Assembly: GCF_001425835.1 (NCBI RefSeq)
Contig: NZ_LMDP01000003.1
Coordinates: 380,001-444,000 of the forward strand
Origin: Afipia sp. Root123D2
Lineage (GTDB): Bacteria; Pseudomonadota; Alphaproteobacteria; Rhizobiales; Xanthobacteraceae
Direction of reading: 5' to 3'
Length of the DNA stretch: 64,000 nucleotides
Under the pieces are notes generated by a model. That model ran no database searches. It was given only the letters and a program-made list of their open reading frames with translations, and was not told where the DNA came from. A program made the position numbers and the translations under genes. Shown here one piece after another: positions 55,223 to 64,000 of the stretch. Numbering within the stretch: the first letter of the stretch is position 1; each line of letters starts with the position of its first letter.

Positions 55223-55786
55223 GTGTCCAACCCCGCCTCCCGCGCTCGTCTCGCCGAGATCATCCGCACGCGCTCGTTCGGACGCGGCGAGATCACCCTC
55301 GCCTCCGGACGCAAGAGCGATTTTTACTTCAACCTCAAGCCGACCATGCTCGACCCAGAAGGCGCGGCGCTGCTCGCGGAGCTGTCGCTCGACGCACTGA
55401 AGGGCGACAGCATCGACTATATCGGCGGGCTGGAAATGGGTGCGGTACCGTTGGCCGGCGCGATCGCGCAACTGTCGTGGATGAGGGGCGCGCCGATCGC
55501 GGCATTCTTCGTCCGCAAGAAACCCAAGGAACATGGCGCGCGGCTTGCGGTCGAAGGACTTGCCAAGGGCGAGACACTCGCGGGCAAGCGTATCGTCATC
55601 GTCGAGGACGTCACCACCACCGGCGGCTCCGCCATCAAGGCGGTGGACGCCGTGCGCGATGCCGGCGGCGAGGTCGCGCTGGTGTTCACCATGGTCGACC
55701 GCGACGAGGGCGCGGCGGAGACGTTCGCAGCGGCAAAAATACCGTTCCGCTCGCTCTACAAGGCCGGGGAATTCCTCCGCTCCTGA
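55223..55786 (+). CDS. pyrE: Orotate phosphoribosyltransferase
   Basis: 187 residues from a GTG at 55223, with GAAGAG upstream; this length fits homologues. An in-frame ATG at 55166 would add 19 residues. The PRPP-binding motif is [19 protein letters not shown], and the N-terminal [17 protein letters not shown] is family-typical. It makes OMP in pyrimidine synthesis. Confidence 0.93.
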   Translation: MSNPASRARLAEIIRTRSFGRGEITLASGRKSDFYFNLKPTMLDPEGAALLAELSLDALKGDSIDYIGGLEMGAVPLAGAIAQLSWMRGAPIAAFFVRKKPKEHGARLAVEGLAKGETLAGKRIVIVEDVTTTGGSAIKAVDAVRDAGGEVALVFTMVDRDEGAAETFAAAKIPFRSLYKAGEFLRS

Positions 55787-55892
55787 TTGTGCGACTATTC
55801 CGGGGGTTGACACAGCGCACGATCTTGGCACCGATCATTGCCGAAATCCGAGCCGAAATCCGATTGCAATGTGCGACCACCGGGGACAATTG

Positions 55893-57338
55893 ATGACGGG
55901 TCTTTCTTATGCGGCGCGATGCCGCGCGCCGATATTGCTCGCAGCCACGCTGGCGCTTATTGCCTTGATTGTTCCGGCTCCGGCCTTCGCCGCGGAGGGG
56001 CTCGACGGCGGCGAGCTGTCGATGCTGTGGGCGCTGCCATTCGTCGGTATTCTGCTCTGTATCGCGACCGGCCCGGTGTTCTACCCGCATGTCTGGGAGC
56101 ATCATTTCGGTAAATTCACCGCCGTCTGGGCGGCGCTGATCGTGCTGCCGTTGTTCGCGAGCATCGATCTGCACACTGCCACCACCGCACTCGCGCACAC
56201 CGCGCTGCTTGAATACATGCCTTTCATCCTGCTGCTGCTGGCGCTGTTCACCATCGCCGGCGGCATCTATGTCGAAGGCAACCTGCACAACAGCGTGTTC
56301 ACCAACACGGTGCTGCTCGCAGTCGGAACAGTGCTCGCCAGCATCGTCGGCACCACCGGCGCCGCGATGATCCTGATCCGGCCGCTGATCCGCGCCAACG
56401 ACGACCGGCGCCGCAACGCGCATGTCGTGGTGTTCTTTATCTTCCTTGTCGCCAATATCGGCGGGTCATTGTCGCCGCTCGGCGACCCGCCGCTGTTCAT
56501 CGGCTTCCTCAAGGGCGTCGACTTCTTCTGGACCACGCAGCACCTGTGGCTGGAAACGCTGACGGTTGCCGCCATCGTGCTCGCGGTGTTCACTGCAATC
56601 GACCTCTATTGCCACCGGCTTGATCGCGTCCATGGATATCCGAAGGATCCGACGCCTGACTCACCGCTAAAGATTCACGGCAAGATCAACTTCATTCTGC
56701 TCGCGGTTGTTATCGCTGCGATCCTGATGAGCGCGCGATGGAAGCCGGGTATTTCGTTCACGATCGCCGGCGCGGAGTTGCAGCTGCAAGACCTGCTGCG
56801 CGACGCGATCTTCGTCATCAGCGCCATGGCGTCGGTTGCATTGACGCCGAAGAAGGACCGCGACGCCAACGGATTCAGCTGGGGACCGATCCAGGAAGTG
56901 GCGATCCTGTTCGCTGGCATTTTCATCTGCATCGTGCCGGTGATGGCGATGCTGCAGGCGGGCACGCACGGCCCGTTCGCGCCATTGCTCGCGCTGGTGA
57001 CCAACCCCGACGGCAGCAACAATGCAGCGGCTTATTTCTGGCTCTCGGGCGGCCTGTCGTCCTTCCTCGACAACGCGCCGACCTATCTGGTGTTCTTCCA
57101 GCTTGCCGGCGGTGATCCGCAGGTGCTGATGACAGTGCAGGCAGCGACGCTGGCGGCGATCTCGTCGGGCGCGGTGTTCATGGGCGCCAACACCTATATC
57201 GGCAACGCGCCGAACTTCATGGTCTACGCCATCGCACGGCAGGCCGGCGTGAAGATGCCGAGCTTCTTCGGCTACATGGTGTGGTCGGGGCTGGTGCTGA
57301 TCCCGACCTTCATTCTGGCGACTTTCCTGTTCTTCTGA
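55893..57338 (+). CDS. NhaD/ArsB-like ion transporter (probable Na+/H+ antiporter)
   Basis: 481 residues from the ATG at 55893 (another in frame at 55869). The leader-like first helix (PILLAATLALIALIVPAPAFA) and about 12 further helices belong to the ion transporter (IT) superfamily. The motif NIGGSLSPLGDPPLFIGFLKGV is close to NhaD/UIT3 proteins, and a second half repeats it as SSFLDNAPTYLVFF and GANTYIGNAPNFMVYAI. It probably exchanges sodium for protons, though transport of another ion is possible. It is followed after 12 bp by a reductase gene. Confidence 0.85.
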   Translation: MTGLSYAARCRAPILLAATLALIALIVPAPAFAAEGLDGGELSMLWALPFVGILLCIATGPVFYPHVWEHHFGKFTAVWAALIVLPLFASIDLHTATTALAHTALLEYMPFILLLLALFTIAGGIYVEGNLHNSVFTNTVLLAVGTVLASIVGTTGAAMILIRPLIRANDDRRRNAHVVVFFIFLVANIGGSLSPLGDPPLFIGFLKGVDFFWTTQHLWLETLTVAAIVLAVFTAIDLYCHRLDRVHGYPKDPTPDSPLKIHGKINFILLAVVIAAILMSARWKPGISFTIAGAELQLQDLLRDAIFVISAMASVALTPKKDRDANGFSWGPIQEVAILFAGIFICIVPVMAMLQAGTHGPFAPLLALVTNPDGSNNAAAYFWLSGGLSSFLDNAPTYLVFFQLAGGDPQVLMTVQAATLAAISSGAVFMGANTYIGNAPNFMVYAIARQAGVKMPSFFGYMVWSGLVLIPTFILATFLFF

Positions 57339-57350
57339 GGGGTCGCACAC

Positions 57351-58238
57351 ATGAAGATCGCCGTCATGGGTGCGGGCGCTGTCGGATGTTATTTCGGCGC
57401 GCGCCTCGCCCGTGCCGGTCACGAAGTCACCTTGATCGCGCGGCCGGCGCATGTCGACGCCATCACGCAGCATGGCCTGATCTTCGAAAGCGGCGGCACG
57501 CGAGAGCACATTCCAGCGCTGGCGACCACAGAAGCGGCGGGCGTGACAGGCGCGGAAGTGGTGCTGTTCTGCGTGAAATCGACCGACACCGAATCCGCCG
57601 GACAATCCATCGCCCCTCACCTCAAGCCGGGCGCAACCGTGCTGTGCTTGCAGAACGGCGTCGACAATGCCGAACGTTTACAGCCTCTCATTAAGGCCGT
57701 TGCCGTTCCCGCGGCCGTCTATGTCGCCGTCGAGATGACAGCCCCCGGCCATGTCAGGCATCACGGACGGGGCGAACTGATCATCGGCGCGTCGCCCGCA
57801 AGCGCGGACATCGCCAAGCAGTTTTCCGACGCCGCGATCCCAACCACGGTTTCGGCACACGTCGTCAATGAACTCTGGGTGAAGCTCACGACTAACTGCG
57901 CTTACAACGCCCTGTCGGCGGTCGCGGAGCTTCCCTACGGTCCTCTGCTCGAGGTGCCGGGCGTCTCCGAGGTGATGCGGGCCGCCGTGAACGAGTGCAC
58001 CATCGTTGCCCGCACATTGGGGATTCCGCTTCCCGCGAACATCACGGACACGGTATTGGGACTCGCCGCCACGATGCCGAATCAGTATTCCTCGACCGCG
58101 CAGGACCTCGCGCGTGGCCGGCCGAGCGAGATCGAGCACCTCAATGGCTATGTCGTACGCCAGGGCGCGGAGCTCAAAATTCCAACGCCGGTAAACCTGA
58201 CGCTTCAGACAATGGTCAAGGCGCGCGAAGCGCGCTAG
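57351..58238 (+). CDS. 2-dehydropantoate 2-reductase (ketopantoate reductase)
   Basis: 295 residues. The N-terminal GAGAVGCYFGARLARAGHEV is the NADPH Rossmann motif (GxGxxG). The C-terminal helical domain contains ELWVKLTTNCAYNALSAV, with the catalytic lysine, and the end has RPSEIEHLNGYVVRQG, conserved in the family. It reduces ketopantoate in pantothenate synthesis; related members act on other 2-keto acids, so the role is likely but not certain. Confidence 0.9.
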   Translation: MKIAVMGAGAVGCYFGARLARAGHEVTLIARPAHVDAITQHGLIFESGGTREHIPALATTEAAGVTGAEVVLFCVKSTDTESAGQSIAPHLKPGATVLCLQNGVDNAERLQPLIKAVAVPAAVYVAVEMTAPGHVRHHGRGELIIGASPASADIAKQFSDAAIPTTVSAHVVNELWVKLTTNCAYNALSAVAELPYGPLLEVPGVSEVMRAAVNECTIVARTLGIPLPANITDTVLGLAATMPNQYSSTAQDLARGRPSEIEHLNGYVVRQGAELKIPTPVNLTLQTMVKAREAR

Positions 58239-58391
58239 TCACTCCGCGGCTAGCAAACATGCGCCGCACCTTCTCGTCATGGCCGTATCCTAACCGCGCG
58301 TTTACCATCCCGCACTAAGGTCACCGTATTGCCGGAGTCGCTGAGAACTCTGGCGAATGTACGCGTTGCGTCCGTTGCGTGGGGTGGGTCC

Positions 58392-59192
58392 GTGTTGCGT
58401 CAGGAGTTGCGCCAATCGCCGATGCGGCGCCGCATCGCGCTCGTCCTCGCATTCATGCTGACCGTGCCTTTGGCGCTTGCCCCCCAAGCGGCGGCCGCCG
58501 GATTCCTCGATTTTCTGTTTGGCGGAACCCAGCCCGCCCAAAACGCACCACCCGTCGCCAACGCCTTCGCCGACCCCTCCGTCGCGCCGACAGCACCACC
58601 GGTTGCGAATGGCGGACGCTATGCGGTGTATTGCGTGCGCACCTGCGATGGCCGCTATTTTCCGATCACGGTACGCGGCGCCAGTGCGGCCCAGACTTGC
58701 CAGGCGTTTTGCCCGGCCAGTGGCACCAAGGTCTTTTCAGGCTCGACCATCGAGCGCGCGGTGACCACCGCAGGCGAGCGCTATCCCGACATGGCCAACG
58801 CCTTTGCCTACCGCAAGGCGTTGAAAGCCGACTGTACCTGCAACGGCCGCGACCCAGCCGGGCTTGCGCCGGTCGATCTGTCGCTCGACACCACGCTTCG
58901 CCCCGGCGACATCGTGGCGACCACCAGCGGACTCGTTGCCTATACCGGGGTCCATATCGGCAATGATCGGACTGCGGAGTTCACCCCGGTCAACGACTAT
59001 CCCGGGCTGACGGCCGACATCCGCGCGCGGCTGGGCGAGATGAAGGTCGCGCCGGTCAGCGCAACCATTCCCGACGATCTTGAGGCAACGGCGCCCGAGA
59101 CCACCGGCGCGCTTGGCGAAGCCACACTGCCGCCGCCAACCGCCGCACCGAGAATCATCTCTCCGAACGAAAAACGCGCCGCCATCGATTGA
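58392..59192 (+). CDS. DUF2865 family secreted protein
   Basis: 266 residues from a GTG at 58392; an ATG at 58422 is an alternative. A signal peptide (RIALVLAFMLTVPLALAPQAAAA) is followed by a Pro/Ala-rich stretch. The cysteine-rich DUF2865 core contains VYCVRTCDGRYFPITV, CQAFCPAS and ADCTCNG, with six cysteines in pairs. DUF2865 proteins are restricted to Rhizobiales and relatives and have no known function. The last 196 bp are overlapped on the other strand by the extended hydrolase frame. Confidence 0.85.
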   Translation: MLRQELRQSPMRRRIALVLAFMLTVPLALAPQAAAAGFLDFLFGGTQPAQNAPPVANAFADPSVAPTAPPVANGGRYAVYCVRTCDGRYFPITVRGASAAQTCQAFCPASGTKVFSGSTIERAVTTAGERYPDMANAFAYRKALKADCTCNGRDPAGLAPVDLSLDTTLRPGDIVATTSGLVAYTGVHIGNDRTAEFTPVNDYPGLTADIRARLGEMKVAPVSATIPDDLEATAPETTGALGEATLPPPTAAPRIISPNEKRAAID

Positions 59193-60283
59193 TAGTGCGC
59201 GTCGTGCCGGTGCGCGCTACATCGCGCGTTGCGCGCCGTATCCAGCACCTCTTTCAGTTGCTGCTTGTAAAATTTTGCCTGCGCCGTGGTGCCGTGGCCG
59301 CGCGTGCTTTCGCTCGCCGGAATGAGATAGAGCTTGCCGTTCTTCACCCGTTTGAGCTCGCGCTCCATGATGCCGGTCTCCGGCGGATTACGCTCGTCGT
59401 CAGCGGCATTGATCGCCAGCAGCGTTGCTGCGATGCGTTCGAGATTCGGCGAGGCGTCATAGTCGCGCGACGATCCCCATTGATACAGATAGTCGTTGGT
59501 GTCGGCCTTGATCGGCAGGGCCAGACGATCGTCGACCAGTTTGTCGGCCTTCTCGGCGGTCGGCGCCAGCTTCTGGTAGGCAAGCGAGCCGCCGCTGGTG
59601 GCGAGGCCGAAGAACACGTTGGCAATTTTCAGCGAGCGCGGCTGCGTGGTATAATTGCCGTCCTTGTAGTCCGGATCGCTGCGGATGGTTTCCAGCATCA
59701 TCCGCCGCAGCATCCAGTTGCGGCTTGCCATCGCAGTCGGCTGCGAGGCCATCGGCACCAGAATGTCCATAAAGTCCGGATGCTTCTCGCCGTGAATCCA
59801 CGTCTGCATCCCGCCCATCGAATTGCCGATGATCATGCGAACATGCTTGATGCCAAGCCCTTCGGTGAGCAGCAGATACTGGGCATCAACCATGTCGTCG
59901 TAGTTGTACTGCGGAAATTTCGTTCGCAGCCCGTCGGACGGCTTCAACGATTTGCCGTGGCCGATCGCATCTGGAATGATGATGTAGTATTTCGTGGCGT
60001 CGAGCGGCTGGCCGGGGCCATACAGTTCACCGGCGAAAGCCGGCGTCAACATGCTGGCAGCAGAGCCGCCCGAGCCATGCAGCACCACCACCGGCTGGCC
60101 GGATGGTTCACCCACCGTCGTGTAGTGCAGCCGCAGTTCCGGCATCACCTCGCCGGTATGGAATTTGAAATCCTTGGCGATCCAGTCGCCGGTCTTGGGT
60201 GCCGGATAATCAGCAGCCCACGCCGCACTGCATGCAAGTGTGATGGCACCAACGATCGCCGCCGTGACGCGAAAAGGCTTCAT
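58997..60283 (-). CDS. MetX-like alpha/beta hydrolase with antisense C-terminal extension
   Basis: 428 residues. A signal peptide (IVGAITLACSAAWA) precedes an alpha/beta hydrolase of the homoserine-acetyltransferase-like group: VVVLHGSGGSAASML, PDAIGHGKS, and the nucleophile motif IGNSMGGMQTWIHG with serine present. The last histidine is in TRGHGTTAQAKFY. The family-like sequence ends at about VLDTARNAR (59225). The frame then continues about 75 residues into the antisense of the DUF2865 gene without looking like protein. The natural stop seems lost, or a small frameshift hides it. A periplasmic esterase role is likely. Confidence 0.8.
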   Translation of the reverse strand: MKPFRVTAAIVGAITLACSAAWAADYPAPKTGDWIAKDFKFHTGEVMPELRLHYTTVGEPSGQPVVVLHGSGGSAASMLTPAFAGELYGPGQPLDATKYYIIIPDAIGHGKSLKPSDGLRTKFPQYNYDDMVDAQYLLLTEGLGIKHVRMIIGNSMGGMQTWIHGEKHPDFMDILVPMASQPTAMASRNWMLRRMMLETIRSDPDYKDGNYTTQPRSLKIANVFFGLATSGGSLAYQKLAPTAEKADKLVDDRLALPIKADTNDYLYQWGSSRDYDASPNLERIAATLLAINAADDERNPPETGIMERELKRVKNGKLYLIPASESTRGHGTTAQAKFYKQQLKEVLDTARNARCSAHRHDAHYQSMAARFSFGEMILGAAVGGGSVASPSAPVVSGAVASRSSGMVALTGATFISPSRARMSAVSPG

Positions 60284-60460
60284 GCCCTGCTCCTGCTGTT
60301 CACTCCCTGCCGGAATCCCGGCGCAACGTTGCGCTCCCGTTCCGGTTCGGGAGGAAAGGTACAGCAGATGCGGTTGCCGACAAGCGGATTCCCGATGCGT
60401 TGGGCGCAGGCGAGACCCGCGCCGCCATCAAAAAAATGCGAACCGTCCGGGAATAATCCG

Positions 60461-60892
60461 TCACCGACCGACGATGACGCCGATCACATTCGGCGCGGCG
60501 AGATACCGCTCCTCCATCTCCATGCGCGCGATCGCCTTGTTCTCCGATGTCAGCAGGCCGCGCTTTTCGGCCAGGATCATCCAGCAGAAGCCCCACCAGT
60601 CAGTGAGAATGCCGTCGTCGTCGACCAGATCGTATCCCTGCTCGGCGGCGAAGATCCGCGCCCGCGCCTCGTCGAGGGTGTCGAGAAATTCGTGATCCGC
60701 GACGGAGAACATGCCGTCGCAGAAATCGTCGGTGGTGTAGCCCCAGATCGACATGCACACGGCGTTGAAGGCGCGGTCGAACTGATCGTCATCGACGGCG
60801 CGACGACGCGCGGTTTGATGCAACCGCGACAGGGTGCGGGCGAAATCGGCGATGCGCGTCAGTGCGCACTGATCGAAGGCAATAGTGGACAT
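60461..60892 (-). CDS. Hypothetical protein, unknown function
   Basis: 143 residues, acidic and soluble, rich in aromatic residues (SIWGYTTDDFCDGMFSV, TDWWGFCWMILAEKRG). It has no membrane segment and no motif I recognise. It is a single-gene unit between the hydrolase and the receptor pseudogene. Confidence 0.65.
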   Translation of the reverse strand: MSTIAFDQCALTRIADFARTLSRLHQTARRRAVDDDQFDRAFNAVCMSIWGYTTDDFCDGMFSVADHEFLDTLDEARARIFAAEQGYDLVDDDGILTDWWGFCWMILAEKRGLLTSENKAIARMEMEERYLAAPNVIGVIVGR

Positions 60893-61165
60893 GTAGTCCT
60901 CAACTCAATGGACAGGCCCTAGATATGGGGCCGCAACGGCTCGAATCATGACGATATATCAAAGACTTACTAATATGTTCTTTATTTGTTCTGATGACAA
61001 GAAAATTACATCGAACGCCCACGTCCAACTCCTGATCGATCTTGGCTGGACAGCCAGCTTCTCGGTTGCACACCAACTTGCTAGCCTCTGCGCAATTCAA
61101 TCTGTGGCGCGCAATGCGCCGCGATAAAGCCGCCGGCGACGACTGGCGGCACAGGGAGATTTTCC

Positions 61166-62144
61166 ATGTCATTTGATCGTCGCTCGTTTCTCGCCGCTAC
61201 GCTGGGCACGGCCACCGCGCTCGTCACACGAGGTGCTATCGCCGACGATGCCTATCCGACCAAGCCGGTGCGGCTCGTGGTGCCTTACGCCGCCGGCGGC
61301 GGCACTGACTTCTTCGCTCGTCTCGCGGGCGCATCGATGTCGAAAACGCTCGGCCAGCAGATCGTGGTCGAGAACCGGCCGGGTGCCGGCACCAATATCG
61401 GCGCCGACGTCGTCGCCCACGCCGAGCCTGATGGCTACACCTTCCTGCTCGGCGATACTTCGACCTATGCCTCGAACCGCAGCCTCTACAGGAAACTGTC
61501 CTACAACGTCAGACTTCACGCCGATCTCGCTGACAGGCCGTTTCGCCATCGTGCTGCTGGTCAACACCGACAAGCTCAACGTCGGCTCGGTCAAGGAACT
61601 GATCGACGCTGCGAAGAAAGCGCCGGGCGCGATCGATTACGCCAGCGCCGGCGTCGGTTCGCCGTTTCATCTCGCCGCTGAATTGCTCGCGCAAGCCGCC
61701 GGCATCAAGATCAACCACGTCCCCTACAAGGGCGCTGGCCCGGCATTGCAGGATCTCGCCAGTGGCCAGATCGGCATGATGTTCGTCGATTTCGCCAGCG
61801 CGCGGGCGCAACTTTCACTGAAGGGCATCAAGGCGATCGCGGTCGCCTCCCCCGGCGAATTCTACGGCCTGCCTGGCGTGCCGCCGGTGTCGGCCGTGGT
61901 GCCCGGCTTCGAGGCGTGGGCGTGGCAGGGCTTCGTCGCACCGAAGAAGACGCCCCCTGCGGTCGTCGCCAAACTGCGTGACGCCTATCTGAAGGCGGCG
62001 AACGACGAGGAAATCAAAAAGAAGCTGCTCGCAGCCGGAATCGATCCACTGCAAAGCACACCGGACGAGATGGCAGCCTATATCCGCAGCGAAGCAGACA
62101 AATGGGCCAAGGTGATCAAGACCGCGAATATTACGCTGGAATGA
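61166..62144 (+). pseudogene. Bug/TctC-family solute-binding protein, frameshifted
   Basis: The first part (61166 to about 61510) encodes a Tat-like leader (DRRSFLAATLGTATALVTRGAIA) and the TctC start (PVRLVVPYAAGGGTDFFARL, QQIVVENRPGAGTNIGADVVA). The second part continues in the next frame from about 61512 (DFTPISLTGRF...) to the stop at 62144. The join, at GTC-A-GAC around 61511, needs one base removed or two added. Together they would give an almost full-length receptor of about 325 residues. Such receptors bind carboxylates for TTT transporters. No TctAB genes are nearby. A sequencing error cannot be excluded. Confidence 0.85.
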
Positions 62145-62286
62145 TCCAGCCTGTCGTGATGACGGCAGGAGCGTGCGGATTCGCCCTGCCGGAGTCGATC
62201 GACCGTCGACGTCATACCTCCATTGGTTGGTATCGGCATTGCGCGAACGGGAGTAGCTTTGGCGGGGCCACCGCGAGGGCTGCACC

Positions 62287-63020
62287 GTGACCCCGGAGCC
62301 TGCCACCATCTGCATCGGCTGCTGGCAGCAATTGCATCTGCCAGTGCCGTTGCGCGGTCCGTTCTCCGTGCCCTTGCGCATGTTCGGCATTCGACCGAGC
62401 CGAATGAATCCGAACACCTGCACCATTTGCGAAATGGCATTTACCAAGGTGATGAAGGCGCGCGCCGTCACCATCGACGCCACGGTGATGTTCGCCGATC
62501 TGCGCGGCTACACCGCGTTGACGCAGCACGTCGACAGCACCCGGATGATGTCGCTGCTCGATGCCTTCTACGACGACTGTTCGACCGCGATCTGGCGTTA
62601 TGACGGCCTGCTGAACAAGACGATCGGCGATGCTGTTCTCGCCATTTTCAATTTTTTCCGGTGAAGCAGCCCGACCATGCGACGCAGGCGTTACTTGCGG
62701 CGCGCGAAATCCAGACACGCTTCCGCGATCGGCACGATCAGCTGACCGAGACGATCGGCGCGGACTACGCCGGCGTCGGAATCGGCATTGGCATCGATAG
62801 CGGTGAAACCAATTTCGGCGAGTTCGGTCATACCCATCGCGATCTGACGGCGATCGGCACCGTCGTGAACCGCGCCGCTCGAGCGCAGGCCGCAGCCAAG
62901 AGCGGCGAAATTCTGGTGACGGGCGCCGTTCGCGACCGCGCCGGTGACCTCGTCGCCGCTGACGGCAAGGACTACGCCCTCAAAGGCTTCGACCAGTCGG
63001 TGCGGCTTTTCCCGGCCTGA
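62287..63020 (+). pseudogene. Class III adenylate/guanylate cyclase-like protein with N-terminal Cys-rich region, frameshifted
   Basis: It starts with a GTG at 62287. The N-terminal region has two CxxC pairs (CIGCWQQL and NTCTIC), suggesting a zinc or redox site. The cyclase domain has the first metal aspartate in MFADLRGYTAL and the second in KTIGDAVLAIF. The frame stops at about 62664, just after a six-T run (62651-62656). The rest of the domain (KQPDHATQALLAAREIQ..., GTVVNRAARAQ) continues in another frame to 63020. A seventh T would restore the frame. This could be a real mutation, phase variation or a sequencing error. Confidence 0.8.
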
Positions 63021-63167
63021 ACGTCGAGCGGTATTTTCAGCGCAGAATCCGACCCAGCAAAGGAAACGGCGCGACTGCGCGTCAGGCGGCGCATGACCGT
63101 CCTTACGTCGCGCGTCATTGAATTCGGCGACGATCTCGCGATAAGTGAGCGCAACCGGGAGCCAATC

Positions 63168-64000
63168 ATGCTTGAGAAAACGCCGGGCGACAGCGTCCAT
63201 CCGTTCGACCGCGCCACCAAAACCACGACAATCGATGGCCGCCTACACGGCACCGCCAGCGAAGACTACTGGGCCTTCGTCGGCCCGTTCGGCGGCGCGA
63301 CCGGCGCGACGCTCCTGCGCGCGATGATCGAGCACCCGGACCGTGCGGGCGATCCCCTGACGGTGACGGTAAATTTCTGTGCGCCGTTGGCGCGAGCAGA
63401 ATTTCAAGTCAATGTCCGCCTCCTCCGGGCGAACCGCTCAAGCCAGCACTGGATGGCCGAACTGGCCCAGGAGGATAACGGTGTAGTGGCCTTCGCGACT
63501 GCCGTGTTCGCCACCCGCCGCGAGTCATGGTCACATCAACAGACGGCCATGCCGGCCGCGCCGCTCGCGGGGCAGATCGCTCCACTGCCCAACGCGGGTA
63601 TCGCCAACTGGACGCAGCAGTATCAATTCCGTTTCGTCGAAGGCACGCCGGATTACAATGGGGGGACGCGTCGCGAAATTCCGGCAAGCGCGTTTTCCAA
63701 GATGTGGCTGAGTGACGCCACGCCGCGACCGGTCGATTTCCTGTCGCTGCTGTCGATGTCCGACACATTCTTCGCCCGCATCTTCCATGTGCTTGGCGTA
63801 ATCGTGCCGATCGGCACGGTGTCACTCACCACCGCTTTCCATGCCGACGCGACCGACCTCGCGGCGGAAGACACCACCACCGTACTCGGCGTCGCCGATG
63901 CCAACATCTTTCACAAGAATTACAGCGATCAGATCGGGCAGCTCTGGGCGCCAAGCGGCCGCCTGCTCGCGACCACGACGCAGGTCTGCTACTTCAAGGC
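63168..64000 (+). CDS. Acyl-CoA thioesterase-family protein, double hotdog (3' end missing)
   Basis: The ATG at 63168 has a GGGAG site upstream. The frame is open to the window end (277 codons). The sequence matches the TesB-like / 4HBT_3 pattern: YWAFVGPFGGATGATLLRAM near the N-terminus, NFCAPLARAEFQVNVRLLRANRSSQHW, and a second hotdog half beginning near FLSLLSMSDTFFARIF. The substrate is probably an acyl-CoA. The C-terminus is outside the window. Confidence 0.82.
   Translation, partial: MLEKTPGDSVHPFDRATKTTTIDGRLHGTASEDYWAFVGPFGGATGATLLRAMIEHPDRAGDPLTVTVNFCAPLARAEFQVNVRLLRANRSSQHWMAELAQEDNGVVAFATAVFATRRESWSHQQTAMPAAPLAGQIAPLPNAGIANWTQQYQFRFVEGTPDYNGGTRREIPASAFSKMWLSDATPRPVDFLSLLSMSDTFFARIFHVLGVIVPIGTVSLTTAFHADATDLAAEDTTTVLGVADANIFHKNYSDQIGQLWAPSGRLLATTTQVCYFK

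Noticed and set aside
60284-60460. Possible SAM-responsive riboswitch before the MetX-like hydrolase
   Set aside because: The signal peptide shows the protein is exported and not a methionine enzyme, and I saw no SAM-II-like pseudoknot pattern in the leader.
59189-60922. 577-codon plus-strand frame opposite the MetX-like hydrolase
   Set aside because: The hydrolase motifs are all on the minus strand, and this frame crosses two minus-strand genes without protein-like features.

Overview
This is a GC-rich stretch of an alphaproteobacterial chromosome, most likely from the Bradyrhizobium/Rhodopseudomonas/Afipia/Nitrobacter group. The evidence is the gene content and order (rpmH-rnpA-yidC-engB-DUF423-argB; dapD-dapE; truA-fmt-def; dnaX-ybaB-recR), a small SRP RNA, a CtrA-like box, DUF2865 and DUF1036 proteins, and hairpin repeats of a kind common in that group. 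No plasmid, phage, insertion sequence or CRISPR array was seen.

Region 1 (1-8.5 kb) is a one-way catabolic operon: a branched-chain-amino-acid-type ABC importer (SBP-livHMGF), an alpha/beta hydrolase that lacks its nucleophile serine, and a three-subunit molybdenum hydroxylase in the order FAD / 2Fe-2S / Mo. It probably imports and hydroxylates an aromatic or N-heterocyclic compound. A LysM envelope protein follows (8.9-10.0 kb).

Region 2 (10.4-16.7 kb) is a minus-strand operon: an SsuA/TauA-type importer, an NAD-dependent epimerase/dehydratase with an atypical active site, and a two-subunit transketolase. A divergent TetR gene sits beside it, with a 17-bp palindrome between them. This looks like a regulated sugar- or sulfonate-type uptake and cleavage pathway of unknown substrate.

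Region 3 (16.7-18.8 kb) is a small MarR-DUF1398-EamA cassette. It lies between an imperfect copy of the 3' end of tRNA-Arg and that tRNA itself.

Region 4 (19-58 kb) is core genome: a histidine kinase, rpmH/rnpA/yidC, engB, argB, dapD/dapE, truA/fmt/def, rmuC, ampG, recR/ybaB/dnaX, ffs, nudC, a PfkB kinase, an Lrp-type regulator, phosphomannomutase, hrpB, UDP-glucose dehydrogenase, polA, two glutathione S-transferases, pyrE, an NhaD-like antiporter and a ketopantoate-reductase-like gene. Two-hairpin dispersed repeats lie in several of its intergenic gaps. PolA has lost three metal ligands of its proofreading domain.

Region 5 (58-64 kb) shows decay: a hydrolase that reads on into the antisense of its neighbour, a frameshifted Bug/TctC solute receptor, and a frameshifted class III cyclase. 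The window ends inside a thioesterase gene.
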